DNA of 64,000 bases from Yeguia hominis (GTDB lineage: Bacteria; Bacillota; Clostridia; Oscillospirales; Acutalibacteraceae): assembly GCF_014384705.1 (NCBI RefSeq), contig NZ_JACRSN010000005.1, positions 95,409-159,408 of the forward strand, read 5' to 3'. The position numbers and the translations under genes are program-made. Below the pieces are notes generated by a model. The model was given only the letters and a program-made list of their open reading frames with translations, was not told the origin of the DNA and searched no databases. Below, in pieces: positions 46,510 to 56,598 of the stretch; the stretch's first letter is position 1; each line of letters opens with the position of its first letter.

Positions 46510-47391
46510 ATGGACCGACTTTCAGACAGATCCGTCATCAGAGAAGTATTGCAGCGGCATGGATTTCAGTTTTCGCATGCGCTGGGCCAGAATTTTCTGG
46601 TGAACCCTTCAGTCTGTCCGCGAATGGCACAACAATGCGGCGCGGACATGGAGACCGGTGTGCTGGAGGTCGGGCCTGGAATTGGCGTTTTAACAAAAGA
46701 ACTCGGCAAGGTTTCCCGCAAAGTGGTTGCAGTGGAGTTGGATCGCCGGCTGTTTCCGGTCCTCGAAGAGACGCTTGCAGGACAGGAAAATATCAAGGTG
46801 ATCGAAGGAGATATCCTGAAACTGGATCTCAAAGCGTTGTTTGCATCGGAATTTCCGGGAATGCGGGCAGTTGTCTGTGCAAATTTGCCGTACTATATTA
46901 CATCTCCGGTGATTATGCGGCTTTTGGAAGAGCGGCTTCCCATCGATTCCATTACCGTAATGGTACAAAAAGAAGCGGCGGCCCGGCTTTGTGCGGCGCC
47001 AGGAGAGCGTGCGTGCGGCGCAGTGAGCGCTGCAGTGCGGTATTATGCGGAGCCTGAAATTTTATTTTCGGTATCCCGGGGCAGCTTTTGTCCTGCGCCA
47101 AATGTGGACTCGGCGGTGATTCGCCTGGCAATTCGGAAAACGCCGCCGGTACAGGTTGTCAGTGAGCAGCTTTTTTTCCGCGTAGTCAAAGCGGCGTTCG
47201 GGCAGCGCAGAAAAACGGCGCTCAATGCGGTTTCAGCAGGGCTGGCGCTTGCCAAAGAGCCGGTTTCCAAGGCGCTTGCCGAAGCGGAAATTCCGGCCGG
47301 CGCCCGGGCGGAACAGCTTTCGCTGGAACAGTTTGCCGCACTTGCCAATGCATTGGCCCCGGCGTTTCGTTCGCAAAACGGCGCGGTGTGA
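46510..47391 (+). CDS. rsmA: 16S rRNA (adenine1518/1519-N6)-dimethyltransferase (KsgA)
   Basis: Dimethylates the two adenines in helix 45, 293 residues. SAM site LEVGPGIGVLTKELG (about 49-63), catalytic NLPYYITSP (about 126-134). Starts MDRLSDRSVIREVLQRHGFQ at an ATG 8 bases after GGGAGG. A chromatin-like C-terminal domain ends the protein. Loss gives kasugamycin resistance in other bacteria. Confidence 0.96.
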   Translation: MDRLSDRSVIREVLQRHGFQFSHALGQNFLVNPSVCPRMAQQCGADMETGVLEVGPGIGVLTKELGKVSRKVVAVELDRRLFPVLEETLAGQENIKVIEGDILKLDLKALFASEFPGMRAVVCANLPYYITSPVIMRLLEERLPIDSITVMVQKEAAARLCAAPGERACGAVSAAVRYYAEPEILFSVSRGSFCPAPNVDSAVIRLAIRKTPPVQVVSEQLFFRVVKAAFGQRRKTALNAVSAGLALAKEPVSKALAEAEIPAGARAEQLSLEQFAALANALAPAFRSQNGAV

Positions 47392-47449
47392 TGGGCTGCG
47401 CCCGGCTGAAAAGCATGGAATTTGAAAAAGAATTGAGGGCAAATCCGAT

Positions 47450-47641
47450 ATGCAAATCAAAGAGCTGATGCTGAAAATCTTGTTGTTTCTGTTTGCGCTG
47501 ATCCTGATTCTTTCCTTGGTCGGAATGGCATTTGGACCGTTCGGGTATGAAAAAATCAGCGTGGCATTTTCTGCGGCTGCGATTGTGCTTTCTGTCTGCG
47601 GCCTGATCGCGGCGCTCCATTTTTGGGGAAAGGATGCATAG
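47450..47641 (+). CDS. Small hypothetical membrane protein
   Basis: 63 residues with two hydrophobic segments (ILLFLFALILILSLVGMAFG and ISVAFSAAAIVLSVCGLIAA). Possible site GAGGG about 11 bases upstream. It follows rsmA by 58 bases and converges on a phosphoesterase gene. No family recognised. Confidence 0.6.
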   Translation: MQIKELMLKILLFLFALILILSLVGMAFGPFGYEKISVAFSAAAIVLSVCGLIAALHFWGKDA

Positions 47642-47647
47642 TTCGGA

Positions 47648-48307
47648 TTATTGCAGCGGAATTACCGCATCAAAGACGCTTTCGCAGCGGGCGGTATAGT
47701 GGCGGTTGATGTGGGTGGATCCGAAAAACCACTTGCGGTGCCGCACGGATTTTTCGATTTCTTCGAAGTACAGATCCAGCGTGGACTCATTCTGCTTGAA
47801 CTGGAACCCGCCTACGCCCGGACAGGGACTGTGTGTGATGATATAATCTACGGCAAAGTTGTTTTTCTGCAGATTTTCCACACCGTTTTTCATTTCTGCC
47901 AGCGACGGCATTTCGTGCGCCCACCATTTTCCGGCATCAATCCGGAAATGTTTTTCTTGGCTTTCGCCGCCGCCAAATGCGAAGATCAGGCGTCCTTCGA
48001 TCCGAAAGACCTCTCCGCGCATCAAATGCAGGATGTTTTCGGCAATCCGGTGGACTTTTCCGCCGTTCCATTCTTCAACAGGGTACTGCTCCAGCAGGTC
48101 GAAATTTTCATGCGGCCCGTCGACGAATAAAATCTGATATTTTTTCTTTTGCAGCTTTTGCAAAACTTTTTGTTCGGCCTCGTCGCCGTTCCAAATGAAG
48201 CCGAAATCTCCGCAGACAATCAGGCTGTCTCCGCTTTTCAACCGGCGGACAGCCGGTGCGTCGAACCGGCGGATATCTCCGTGCAGATCTCCTGTTACAT
48301 GAATCAA
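47648..48307 (-). CDS. Metallophosphoesterase
   Basis: Calcineurin-like phosphoesterase of about 219 residues. Metal motifs: HVTGDLHGD near the N-terminus, VCGDFGFIW, DGPHENFDLL in place of GNHE, and the later ITHSPCPGVG with a final GSTHIN. Start placed at TTG 48307 (MIHVTGDLHGDIRRFD) after AAAGGGG; longer in-frame readings have no site. Substrate unknown. Convergent with the small membrane protein. Confidence 0.82.
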   Translation of the reverse strand: MIHVTGDLHGDIRRFDAPAVRRLKSGDSLIVCGDFGFIWNGDEAEQKVLQKLQKKKYQILFVDGPHENFDLLEQYPVEEWNGGKVHRIAENILHLMRGEVFRIEGRLIFAFGGGESQEKHFRIDAGKWWAHEMPSLAEMKNGVENLQKNNFAVDYIITHSPCPGVGGFQFKQNESTLDLYFEEIEKSVRHRKWFFGSTHINRHYTARCESVFDAVIPLQ

Positions 48308-48462
48308 GAAAAACGACCCCTTTCCCTGTATGCAGATCCCAAAATGCGATTGCAGGCGTATTGGCGCAGATGTTTTTATAGGGCATGCCATTGAACGTTG
48401 TTTCAAAAGCACTGAATTTCTTTGTATTAGAATGATCATACCATATTTGGAGGAAAAGTTCC

Positions 48463-49860
48463 ATGAGAAAAAGACGATTTTTGAGTTTTATCCTGCTTTT
48501 TTGCCTGTGCGCTGGATGGTTTTTGGCGGATTCGGCTCCGGTACATGCCGCCGGGTTCGAAACCGGAATCGATACCTATAGCCAATCGTATTTGCTAATC
48601 AATCTGGATACCGGTACGTTGGTCAGCGAAAAAGACCCGGATAAAAAAATGGAACCGGCTTCGATTACCAAAGTTATGACGTATATCGTCGCATATGAAC
48701 AGATTCGCGATGTCGAGGGAACCGTGATTACCATTCCGCAGCAGGTTGAGGACGATCTGCTGGGGACCGGCAGTTCTATGAGCGGCGTTTTGGTTGGGGA
48801 AAAGCTGACGGCGCTTCAGCTGCTGAATATGATGATGGTGCCGAGCGGAAACGATGCGGCACTGACGTTTGCCTATTATGTCGGTGACGGCGATCCGCAG
48901 AAATTCGTCAATCTGATGAACGAAAAGGCGGCGGAATTGGGCTGTGAAAATACGCATTTTATGAACCCGCATGGCCTGCACGACGAAAATCACTATACAA
49001 CCGCGCGGGATCTGGCGGTCATTACGCAGTATGCGATGAATTTGCCGTATTTTTCTGAGATTACCGATCAGGTGACCTACACGCTGCCGGCAACCAACCT
49101 TTCGGAAGCTCGTACCGTGTACACGACAAACCGGATGCTGGATCAAAACGCAGACGGCGGCGAATACTATTATCCGTACACAAAGGGAATCAAAACCGGT
49201 TCTCATGACCAGGCGGGCTACTGTCTCGTTTCGACAGCGGTGCAGGGCGGATACAGCTATCTGTGCGTGGCGCTTGGCGCACCCAGCGTGGACGCTGACG
49301 GAAACAGCATTTCAAAACACGGAGAAATGATTGATTCCAAAGCGCTGTATCAGTGGGCGTTTGAAAATCTGGAACTGAAAACCCTTGTCAAAACCGGAGA
49401 GGCAAAGGGCGAAGTCAAGGTCGACTTTGCCTGGAACACAGATTCGATGCTGGTTGCGGCAGAGGAAGGGTATTCCGCCATTATGCCCTCGTCCGTAGAG
49501 GACAGCAGCATTTTGTACACGGTCGATCTTCCGGAGAGCGTGGAGGCACCGATTAAAAAGGGAGAGGTCCTCGGGACGCTGACCATGCAATATGCCGACC
49601 AGACGCTGGCAACGGTAAATCTGGTTGCAACCGAATCGGTGGAGCGCAGCGAGCTTTTGCACACACTGGATATCGGGCGGGACATTCTTTCCTCCAACTG
49701 GTTTGTCAGTATTATCGCCATTGTTATTTTCCTGCTGCTGCTTTATGTTGTCCTTGCGCTGCTCTATAACCGCAAAAAGAAGCGGATGCGCAGCATGCGG
49801 CGGTATCATGACGAGCCGGTTTCCGGACGTCGGAATCCGCCGGGACAGCCGCGCCGGTAA
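48463..49860 (+). CDS. D-alanyl-D-alanine carboxypeptidase (penicillin-binding protein)
   Basis: Removes the terminal D-Ala of peptidoglycan stem peptides outside the membrane. 465 residues: signal peptide (FLSFILLFCLCAGWFLADSA, cleaved near AHA), SxxK in PASITKVMTY (catalytic Ser near 66), SGN in VPSGNDAA, KTG in GIKTGSHDQAGYC, then a C-terminal beta domain and a membrane helix near 405-430 followed by a basic tail. A DacF/PBP5-type enzyme. SD GGAGG; terminator follows. Confidence 0.92.
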   Translation: MRKRRFLSFILLFCLCAGWFLADSAPVHAAGFETGIDTYSQSYLLINLDTGTLVSEKDPDKKMEPASITKVMTYIVAYEQIRDVEGTVITIPQQVEDDLLGTGSSMSGVLVGEKLTALQLLNMMMVPSGNDAALTFAYYVGDGDPQKFVNLMNEKAAELGCENTHFMNPHGLHDENHYTTARDLAVITQYAMNLPYFSEITDQVTYTLPATNLSEARTVYTTNRMLDQNADGGEYYYPYTKGIKTGSHDQAGYCLVSTAVQGGYSYLCVALGAPSVDADGNSISKHGEMIDSKALYQWAFENLELKTLVKTGEAKGEVKVDFAWNTDSMLVAAEEGYSAIMPSSVEDSSILYTVDLPESVEAPIKKGEVLGTLTMQYADQTLATVNLVATESVERSELLHTLDIGRDILSSNWFVSIIAIVIFLLLLYVVLALLYNRKKKRMRSMRRYHDEPVSGRRNPPGQPRR

Positions 49861-49865
49861 GAAAT

Positions 49866-49908
49866 TTTCAGCCCTGAATCCGGATAGGATTTAGGGCTGA
49901 AATTTTTT
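49866..49908 (+). terminator. Terminator after the carboxypeptidase gene
   Basis: TTTCAGCCCTGAATCC pairs with GGATTTAGGGCTGAAA, then a T run. A smaller GGCGGA/TCCGCC stem ahead of a T7 run at 49974-49980 may be a second stop. The 49909-50214 stretch holds no gene. Confidence 0.85.
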
Positions 49909-50045
49909 ATGGGAGTGAGAAACGGATAGGAATGAAGCAGAATAAGGGCGGATGTTTTCCGCCTGTGTACTGCATTTTTTTGAGATTCATGGCAGCAAAT
50001 AATTTGTTTGAAAGAAAAGGGGAAGAACCCAGATCGGTTGGAAAC

Positions 50046-50090
50046 CAAAAAAGACGGACGCCAAGGAGTGTTTCCATGTGGCGTCCGTCT
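50046..50090 (-). terminator. Terminator of the HAD phosphatase unit
   Basis: AGACGGACGCCA (50052-50063) pairs with TGGCGTCCGTCT (50079-50090). Read on the minus strand it ends in T6, so it serves the minus-strand gene ending at 50215. Confidence 0.8.
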
Positions 50091-50214
50091 CAATTTTGTG
50101 ATGTAGGATGTCTGCGGTACAGTTAAAATGTCCAGGAAAGTCCGCCGGTCATGTGCTTCCTGCAGGATCAAAGAAGAAGCGGGCTATAGGGCGCCTCTTT
50201 GATGTCCTCCGATT

Positions 50215-50892
50215 TTAAAATCGGAGCTGTGGTTTTGCAGTTTCGGACTCCAAAAAGGGAATCACTTCCGAAAGGGAAGCAAACTGCCGGTATAAAAGAC
50301 TTTGGGTTTCGGCATTTGGCTGTACAAGATCCGGAATCATGATCGGTTTGAGTCCTGCACGGTGTGCCGACAGGATTCCCATGGGGGAATCCTCCAACGC
50401 GATACAGTCTTCCGGAGAGACCTGTAAGACTTCAGCGGCTTTGAGGTAAATGTCCGGAGCGGGTTTACCGTTTTTGACAGCGTCGTTACAGACAAGGGGC
50501 TTCGTAAAATAGGCGCGCAGTCCGGCGATCTCCAGATTGTATTCTGTCCGGCTTTGCGAGCTGGAGGTTGTTACCGTAAAGGGAATATTTGCGTCTTGCA
50601 GATATTGGAGCAGCTCCGGAAGTCCCTGTTTTACCGGAATCCCATTCTCTGCAATATATGCCGCGACCCATTCAATCCGCTGGTTTCGCAGCCCGGTATA
50701 ATCGAAGTCCGGCCCGTATTCGTCCCGGAAAATCAACCGGGTGGTTTCGGCGTTCAGGCCGATCGTCTTTTTGACGACTCTCGGCGGGATCTCATATCCG
50801 GCCCGTTTTCCGACAGCGTGCCACGCGTTCATCATCAGCGCTTCTGTGTCGAACATCAGACCATCCATATCAAATGCAACGGCTTTTATCAT
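50215..50892 (-). CDS. HAD-family hydrolase (beta-phosphoglucomutase-like)
   Basis: Cytosolic phosphatase or mutase, 225 residues. HAD motif I FDMDGLMFDTE (Asp nucleophile near 8), motif II VTTSSS, motif III Lys in NGKPAPDIYL, motif IV LEDSPMGILSAHRAG. The cap is helical as in beta-phosphoglucomutase and pseudouridine-5'-phosphatase. Substrate unclear. It lies 7 bases after the CorC/HlyC-type gene, so they share a transcript. Confidence 0.87.
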   Translation of the reverse strand: MIKAVAFDMDGLMFDTEALMMNAWHAVGKRAGYEIPPRVVKKTIGLNAETTRLIFRDEYGPDFDYTGLRNQRIEWVAAYIAENGIPVKQGLPELLQYLQDANIPFTVTTSSSQSRTEYNLEIAGLRAYFTKPLVCNDAVKNGKPAPDIYLKAAEVLQVSPEDCIALEDSPMGILSAHRAGLKPIMIPDLVQPNAETQSLLYRQFASLSEVIPFLESETAKPQLRF

Positions 50893-50899
50893 GAATGGT

Positions 50900-52354
50900 T
50901 CATCCTTTTTTCTTTCCGGAACGGGTATCCCGATCCTCTTTGGAACGATCTTCCGGGTTGTCTTCCGATTCTATGGGGGTTACAACAATGTGAATTTTGG
51001 AAACGCGGCGATCTTCGACTTCTTCGACCGTGAAGGTGAGATTTTCCCACGTCACGGAGGGGTGTTCATCGGGAAGCGGGATCCTTCCGAGCGTTTCCAC
51101 GACAAGTCCGGCGATCGTGTCGTAGTCGCCTTCCGGCAATTCTGTATCGAGCAGATCGGAAACCTCGTCGATCGGCGTAGTGCCTTCGACGGTAAACTCG
51201 TTTTCGTTGACCTGCCGAATTTCTTCTTCCTCGTTGTCGTATTCATCCTGGATGTTGCCGACAATCGATTCGAGCAGGTCTTCCATCGTGATAATGCCTT
51301 CTGTCCCGCCGTATTCGTCGACAATAATTGCAATTTGAACCTTGTGTTCGGTCATCTCGGTAAACAACTCGCTGCAGCGCTTGCTTTCCGGAATGAAATA
51401 GGCTTTGCGCATGACATCGGTTAGGCGAATGTTTTCATCAACAGGATGTCCGATATATTTGAGCAGATCTTTGACATAAACGATGCCGAGAATATTGTCG
51501 AGATCTTCGTGGAAGACCGGAATCCGGGAATATCCGCCGTCGATGGCAAGCTGTACAGCCTCTTCGATGGTTCCGGTATCTTCAATTGCCGTGACATCGG
51601 TACGATGCGTCATAATTTCGTCGGCAGTGGTATCATGAAAGTCAAAAATGTTTTCAATCATGTCCTTTGTGCTTTCACCGATAACCCCTTTTTCTTCTCC
51701 GACATCGACCATCATGAGGATTTCTTCCTCTGTAACGGTTTGTTCCGATGCATTCGGATCAATTCCGAGCAGACGCAGCACAAAATTCGTTGAGGCAGAC
51801 AGCAGTCCGATGAAGGGACGCAACACGGCGGCGAGGCCGTTTAAAACTCCGGCAACCCGGAAAGAAAGCGCCTCTGCTTTCTGCATGGCAATTTTTTTGG
51901 GGACCAGTTCCCCCAGAACAAGAGAAAAGTAGGAGAGTAAAATGGTGATGATGACGGTAGAAACGCCCATCACGGTAGAGCGGCTGAAGGGCAAAAACGT
52001 GAGCGTGTCAGCCAGCATTTCGGCAAAACTCTGCGAAGCCGAGGCCGAAGCCAGAAATCCGGAGAGCGTGACGCCGATTTGAATGGTGGAGAGGAACCGG
52101 CTGGAGTTTTTTGTGAGCTTTAAAACTTTTGCGGCCCGCTTGTCTCCGTCTTCGGCCATTTTTCGGATTTTGCTATCGTTGAGCGTAATAATGGCGATTT
52201 CCGAAGAGGCAAAGAAGGCATTGAGAAAAATGAGCAGGATGAGCAGAAGGATCGAGAGCAGAAGGTTTGTGCCTTCACCGGACGCGGCCGAGGTTGTTTG
52301 GTTGCGCAGGGTGTGCAGCATGAGACACATACTGCCGTCAGGATCGGATGACAT
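50900..52354 (-). CDS. HlyC/CorC-type transporter, CNNM and CBS domains
   Basis: Membrane protein of 484 residues. N-terminal CNNM (DUF21) part with about three to four helices (LLLILLIFLNAFFASSEIAI), then a CBS pair (DIMTHRTDVTAIEDTG-like, here EIMTHRTDVTAIEDTGTIEE), and a C-terminal CorC_HlyC domain (EFTVEGTTPIDEVSDLLDTE). Relatives act in Mg2+ or Co2+ efflux. Start ATG at 52354 after AAAGGGG; a TTG at 52372 is in frame. Promoter at 52448-52477. Confidence 0.9.
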   Translation of the reverse strand: MSSDPDGSMCLMLHTLRNQTTSAASGEGTNLLLSILLLILLIFLNAFFASSEIAIITLNDSKIRKMAEDGDKRAAKVLKLTKNSSRFLSTIQIGVTLSGFLASASASQSFAEMLADTLTFLPFSRSTVMGVSTVIITILLSYFSLVLGELVPKKIAMQKAEALSFRVAGVLNGLAAVLRPFIGLLSASTNFVLRLLGIDPNASEQTVTEEEILMMVDVGEEKGVIGESTKDMIENIFDFHDTTADEIMTHRTDVTAIEDTGTIEEAVQLAIDGGYSRIPVFHEDLDNILGIVYVKDLLKYIGHPVDENIRLTDVMRKAYFIPESKRCSELFTEMTEHKVQIAIIVDEYGGTEGIITMEDLLESIVGNIQDEYDNEEEEIRQVNENEFTVEGTTPIDEVSDLLDTELPEGDYDTIAGLVVETLGRIPLPDEHPSVTWENLTFTVEEVEDRRVSKIHIVVTPIESEDNPEDRSKEDRDTRSGKKKG

Positions 52355-52447
52355 TTGGTGTTCCCCTTTCAAAAATTACTGTTGCGGAATTCATGCCTTG
52401 AAAAGGCGCGAAAAGGCTGGTAAACCGCAGCCAATCTGAATGATGCC

Positions 52448-52477
52448 ATTATATCGTAACTGCCATAGGAATGTCAA
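52448..52477 (-). promoter_or_regulatory. Consensus promoter of the CorC/HlyC-HAD unit
   Basis: On the minus strand TTGACA (52472-52477), 18-base spacer, TATAAT (52448-52453), 94 bases before the gene. Confidence 0.8.
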
Positions 52478-52677
52478 ATCTGTGCGCTCTTTTCTGAAGC
52501 AGTACGAAAGGATCCGGCGGCGTGCGCGCGTTTTAAACGGGCACAAGCCGTTCTATCCGCCGACTTTTGTCCGGAAAAGCCGATTCTGAAGCAGCGATCG
52601 AAAGCGATAGAATTTGGGCGGTCTTTGGGCGGTCAAAGAAAGCATAAAATGTACAGGGAGAAAATACGCGGTTTTGC

Positions 52678-52706
52678 TTTACAGTTTTAAGAAAAAGTGT
52701 TAATAT
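52678..52706 (+). promoter_or_regulatory. Promoter of the PFOR gene
   Basis: TTTACA (52678-52683), 17 bases, TAATAT (52701-52706), about 105 bases before the ATG. The 52478-52677 part of the gap shows nothing else. Confidence 0.65.
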
Positions 52707-52810
52707 ATTCAGTGGTACAAAAATGCCCCGCACGTCTAAAAACGATTAAAAACGATGTGGTCTGTGCGGAGTTTCACCCATCATTCATCCCAAAAGGAGG
52801 AACTATCATA

Positions 52811-55800
52811 ATGGCTAGGAAAATGAAAACCATGGATGGTAACAGCGCCGCCGCGCATGTTTCTTATGCGTTTACGGACGTTGCTGCGATCTACCCCATC
52901 ACGCCGTCTTCTGTGATGGCAGATGAAACCGACAAGTATGCTGCTGCCGGAAGAAAGAACCTGTTTGGCAGAGAAGTCCGCGTGACGGAAATGCAGTCTG
53001 AAGCGGGTGCCGCCGGTGCGGTTCACGGTTCTCTCGCAGCCGGTGCGTTGACGACAACGTACACGGCGTCTCAGGGCTTGCTCCTGATGATTCCGAATAT
53101 GTATAAAATGGCCGGTGAGCTGCTGCCGAGCGTCATTCACGTTTCTGCTCGTGCGCTTGCAAGCCATGCACTTTCCATTTTCGGAGATCACTCCGATATT
53201 TATGCATGTCGGCAGACCGGATATGCGATGCTGTGTGCAAACAGCCCGCAAGAAGTTATGGATCTCGGCGCGGTCGCACACCTTGCAGCCATCAAGGGCC
53301 GTGTGCCGTTCCTGCATTTCTTCGACGGTTTCCGTACCTCGCATGAAATTCAGAAAATTGAAACTTGGGATTATGAAGATCTCGGCGAGCTGCTCGATTG
53401 GGATGCAGTGGATGCATTCCGCCGCCGCGCGCTCAATCCGGAGCATCCGGTGCTGCGCGGTTCTGCTCAGAACGGTGATATTTTCTTCCAGGCACGTGAA
53501 GCCTGCAACAGCTATTATGATGCAATTCCCGGCGTTGTCGTCGATTACATGAACAAGATCAACGCGAAAATTGGGACAGACTATAAACCCTTCAACTACT
53601 ACGGCGCACCCGACGCGGAAAAAGTGATCATCGCGATGGGTTCCGTCTGCGATTGCGCAGAAGAAGCAATTGACTTCATGAATGCAGCCGGACAGAAGGT
53701 CGGCCTGATCAAGGTCCGTCTGTATCGTCCGTTTGTTGCACAGTACCTGCTCGATGTCATGCCGGATACCGTCAAGTACATTTCCGTACTGGATCGTACA
53801 AAGGAACCCGGTTCCATCGGTGAGCCGCTGTACCTCGATGTACTGGCAGCGCTCAACGGCACGAAGTTTGGCGCATGCCCGGTTTACACCGGACGTTACG
53901 GCCTCTCCTCGAAAGATACCACACCGGGACAGATCGTTGCGGTTTTCGACAACATGGGTGCTGCAGATGCCAAGAAGCGCTTCACGATCGGTATCGTCGA
54001 CGACGTTACGAATCTTTCCTTGCATGTCGATCATGAGCCGAACACCATCCCGGCAGGCACGCATTCCTGCAAATTCTGGGGACTCGGCGCAGACGGTACG
54101 GTCGGTGCGAACAAGAACTCCATCAAGATCATCGGCGACCACACCGATATGTACGCACAGGGCTACTTCGATTATGACTCGAAGAAATCCGGCGGTCTGA
54201 CGATTTCTCACCTCCGTTTTGGCAATAAGCCGATTAAATCCACCTATTATATCAACCATGCGGACTTTGTCGCCTGTCACAACCCGGCATACATCGGCAA
54301 ATACGATATGGTTGAAGACCTCAAAAAGGGCGGCAGCTTCCTGCTCAACTGCGCTTGGGATCTGGAAGAACTCGACAAGCACCTGCCCGGCAAAATGAAG
54401 AAGTATATCGCAGAGAACGATATCAACTTCTACACGATCGACGGTATTAAAATTGGTAAGGAAATCGGCCTCGGCGGTCGTATCAACACGATTCTGCAGG
54501 CTGCATTCTTCAAAATTGCCAACATCATTCCGGTTGACGATGCAGTTCGCTTCATGAAGGAAGCAGCAACGAAGTCCTACAGCAAGAAGGGCGAGAAGAT
54601 CGTTGCGATGAACCACGCTGCAATCGACCGCGGAATTTCCGGATTCGTAAAAGTCGATGTTCCGGCATCCTGGAAAGACTGCACGGATGACGACGTCGTT
54701 GTGAAAGCAACCGGCGACCGTCAGGATGTGGTTGATTACGTGAACAACGTGCTCAATCCGGTCAACTCCTTCAAGGGCAAGGATCTGCCGGTTTCTGCAT
54801 TCAAGGATTATGTGGACGGCACGACGCCGCAAGGCTCGGCTGCTTATGAGAAACGCGGTATCGCGGTTGACGTTCCGGAATGGCAGCCTGAAAACTGCAT
54901 CCAGTGTAACTTCTGCTCCTATGTCTGCCCGCATGCGGTTATCCGCCCGGTTGCAATGACAGAGGAAGAGCTGGCGGCAGCGCCGGCAGGCACGAAGGCA
55001 ACCAACATGACCGGTATGCCGGGCATGAAGTTTGCGATGACCGTATCGGCGCTCGACTGCACCGGCTGCGGTTCCTGCGCACAGGTCTGCCCGGGCAAGA
55101 AGGGTGCGAAAGCGCTCGTCATGAAACCGCTTGATTCGCAGCGCGGCGAGCAGGATGTTTTCGATTATGGTTACAAGCTCCCGGTCAAACCGGAAGTCAA
55201 CGAGAAGTTCAAAGAGACGACGGTCAAGGGCAGCCAGTTCAAGCAGCCGCTGCTTGAATTCTCCGGCGCTTGCGGCGGATGCGGTGAAACTCCGTATGCA
55301 AAGCTGGCAACGCAGCTGTTCGGCGATCGGATGTATATTGCCAACGCAACCGGATGCTCCTCTATCTGGGCTGGTTCCGCTCCGGCAACACCGTACACCG
55401 TAAATAAAGAAGGCCATGGTCCTGCTTGGGCAAACTCCCTCTTTGAGGATAACGCAGAGTACGGCCTCGGTATGACGCTTGCACAGAATGCAATCCGCGC
55501 AAGACTGGCTGACTATATCAAGGAAATCGTTGAAAAAACAGACAAAGAAGATCTGAAGGCAGCTTGCGAGAACTATCTTGCAACCATGACCGACAGCACG
55601 GCAAACCGCGAACCGGCAAAGGCACTCATTGAAGCGCTCGAGAAGGTTGCAGATTGCAGCTGCGAGGTTGGCGCGCTTGCGAAGAAGACGCTGGCTGACA
55701 AAGATTATCTTGCGAAGAAGTCCATGTGGATCCTCGGCGGCGACGGCTGGGCATATGATATCGGCTTCGGCGGCGTGGACCATGCGCTGGCTTCCGGCGA

Positions 55801-56365
55801 GAACATCAACATTCTCGTGTTCGATACAGAGGTTTACTCCAATACAGGCGGACAGGCTTCTAAGTCTACGCCGATCGGCTCTGTTGCACAGTTTGCAGCA
55901 ACCGGTAAGAGCATCAAGAAAAAGGATCTGGCCGGAATCGCCATGACGTACGGTTATGTCTATGTTGCACATGTTGCAATGGGCGCAGACATGAATCAGT
56001 GCATCAAGGCCTTCCATGAGGCAGAAAGCTACAATGGCCCGTCCATCATCATCGCTTATGCACCGTGCATCAACCACGGTATCAAGGGCGGCATGGGCAT
56101 CTCCATGGCAGAAGAGAAGAAGGCTGTTGCGGCAGGATATTGGAACAACTATCGTTACGATCCGCGCCGTAAGGACGAAGGTCTCAATCCGTTCCAGCTC
56201 GACAGCAAGGCGCCGACGGCAAGCTATCGTGATTTCATCATGGGCGAAGTCCGTTACAACTCTCTGACCCGTTCGTTCCCCGAGCGTGCAGAGAAGCTGT
56301 TCGAAAAGGCCGAGAAAGTGGCTGCAGAGCGGTACGAAGAACTTGTCCAGAAGGCAAGCGAATAA
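52811..56365 (+). CDS. nifJ: Pyruvate:ferredoxin (flavodoxin) oxidoreductase
   Basis: Oxidises pyruvate to acetyl-CoA and CO2 and reduces ferredoxin, which Rnf then uses. Single-chain type, 1184 residues. Domain order: POR N-terminal (AIYPITPSSVMADETDKY at about 25-42), gamma domain near 410-600, EKR region, two [4Fe-4S] motifs (CIQCNFCSYVCPHA, CTGCGSCAQVCPG, about 695-765), and the TPP domain with CGGCGETPYAKL, NATGCSSIWAGSAPATPYTV, GGDGWAYDIGFGGVDHALAS. ATG after AAAGGAGG. A terminator follows. Confidence 0.97.
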   Translation: MARKMKTMDGNSAAAHVSYAFTDVAAIYPITPSSVMADETDKYAAAGRKNLFGREVRVTEMQSEAGAAGAVHGSLAAGALTTTYTASQGLLLMIPNMYKMAGELLPSVIHVSARALASHALSIFGDHSDIYACRQTGYAMLCANSPQEVMDLGAVAHLAAIKGRVPFLHFFDGFRTSHEIQKIETWDYEDLGELLDWDAVDAFRRRALNPEHPVLRGSAQNGDIFFQAREACNSYYDAIPGVVVDYMNKINAKIGTDYKPFNYYGAPDAEKVIIAMGSVCDCAEEAIDFMNAAGQKVGLIKVRLYRPFVAQYLLDVMPDTVKYISVLDRTKEPGSIGEPLYLDVLAALNGTKFGACPVYTGRYGLSSKDTTPGQIVAVFDNMGAADAKKRFTIGIVDDVTNLSLHVDHEPNTIPAGTHSCKFWGLGADGTVGANKNSIKIIGDHTDMYAQGYFDYDSKKSGGLTISHLRFGNKPIKSTYYINHADFVACHNPAYIGKYDMVEDLKKGGSFLLNCAWDLEELDKHLPGKMKKYIAENDINFYTIDGIKIGKEIGLGGRINTILQAAFFKIANIIPVDDAVRFMKEAATKSYSKKGEKIVAMNHAAIDRGISGFVKVDVPASWKDCTDDDVVVKATGDRQDVVDYVNNVLNPVNSFKGKDLPVSAFKDYVDGTTPQGSAAYEKRGIAVDVPEWQPENCIQCNFCSYVCPHAVIRPVAMTEEELAAAPAGTKATNMTGMPGMKFAMTVSALDCTGCGSCAQVCPGKKGAKALVMKPLDSQRGEQDVFDYGYKLPVKPEVNEKFKETTVKGSQFKQPLLEFSGACGGCGETPYAKLATQLFGDRMYIANATGCSSIWAGSAPATPYTVNKEGHGPAWANSLFEDNAEYGLGMTLAQNAIRARLADYIKEIVEKTDKEDLKAACENYLATMTDSTANREPAKALIEALEKVADCSCEVGALAKKTLADKDYLAKKSMWILGGDGWAYDIGFGGVDHALASGENINILVFDTEVYSNTGGQASKSTPIGSVAQFAATGKSIKKKDLAGIAMTYGYVYVAHVAMGADMNQCIKAFHEAESYNGPSIIIAYAPCINHGIKGGMGISMAEEKKAVAAGYWNNYRYDPRRKDEGLNPFQLDSKAPTASYRDFIMGEVRYNSLTRSFPERAEKLFEKAEKVAAERYEELVQKASE

Positions 56366-56380
56366 GAGTTCTTTACAAGC

Positions 56381-56416
56381 AAAAGCGGCTGTCCCTGTGT
56401 GGACAGCCGCTTTTTT
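56381..56416 (+). terminator. Terminator after PFOR gene
   Basis: AAAAGCGGCTGTCC, loop, GGACAGCCGCTTTTTT: a strong stem with T6, 15 bases after the stop. Confidence 0.9.
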
Positions 56417-56540
56417 GCGCGCAAAACGGTTTCGCGTACCCATAGGCAGCACGGCGAGGCGGTTGCCGAAACCCGATCACATCTGATGATAAGGTAAGAA
56501 AAGTTGCGCAAATTGAAAAGAGGATAAAAGAAGACATCGC

Positions 56541-56566
56541 TTGCAGGCTCTGGCAGAATGAAGTCA
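56541..56566 (+). repeat. Left subterminal inverted repeat of the IS256 element
   Basis: 26 bases mirrored at 57788-57813 with three mismatches. Precedes the transposase start by 32 bases. Confidence 0.7.
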
Positions 56567-56598
56567 CAACACAAACATTCGAAAGGAGACAGCAAACG

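Noticed and set aside
52781..56452. A 1223-codon open frame on the minus strand opposite PFOR
   Set aside because: It is a mirror of the strongly biased codon use of the PFOR gene, is Cys/Arg-rich, has no family motif and would start inside the downstream terminator region.
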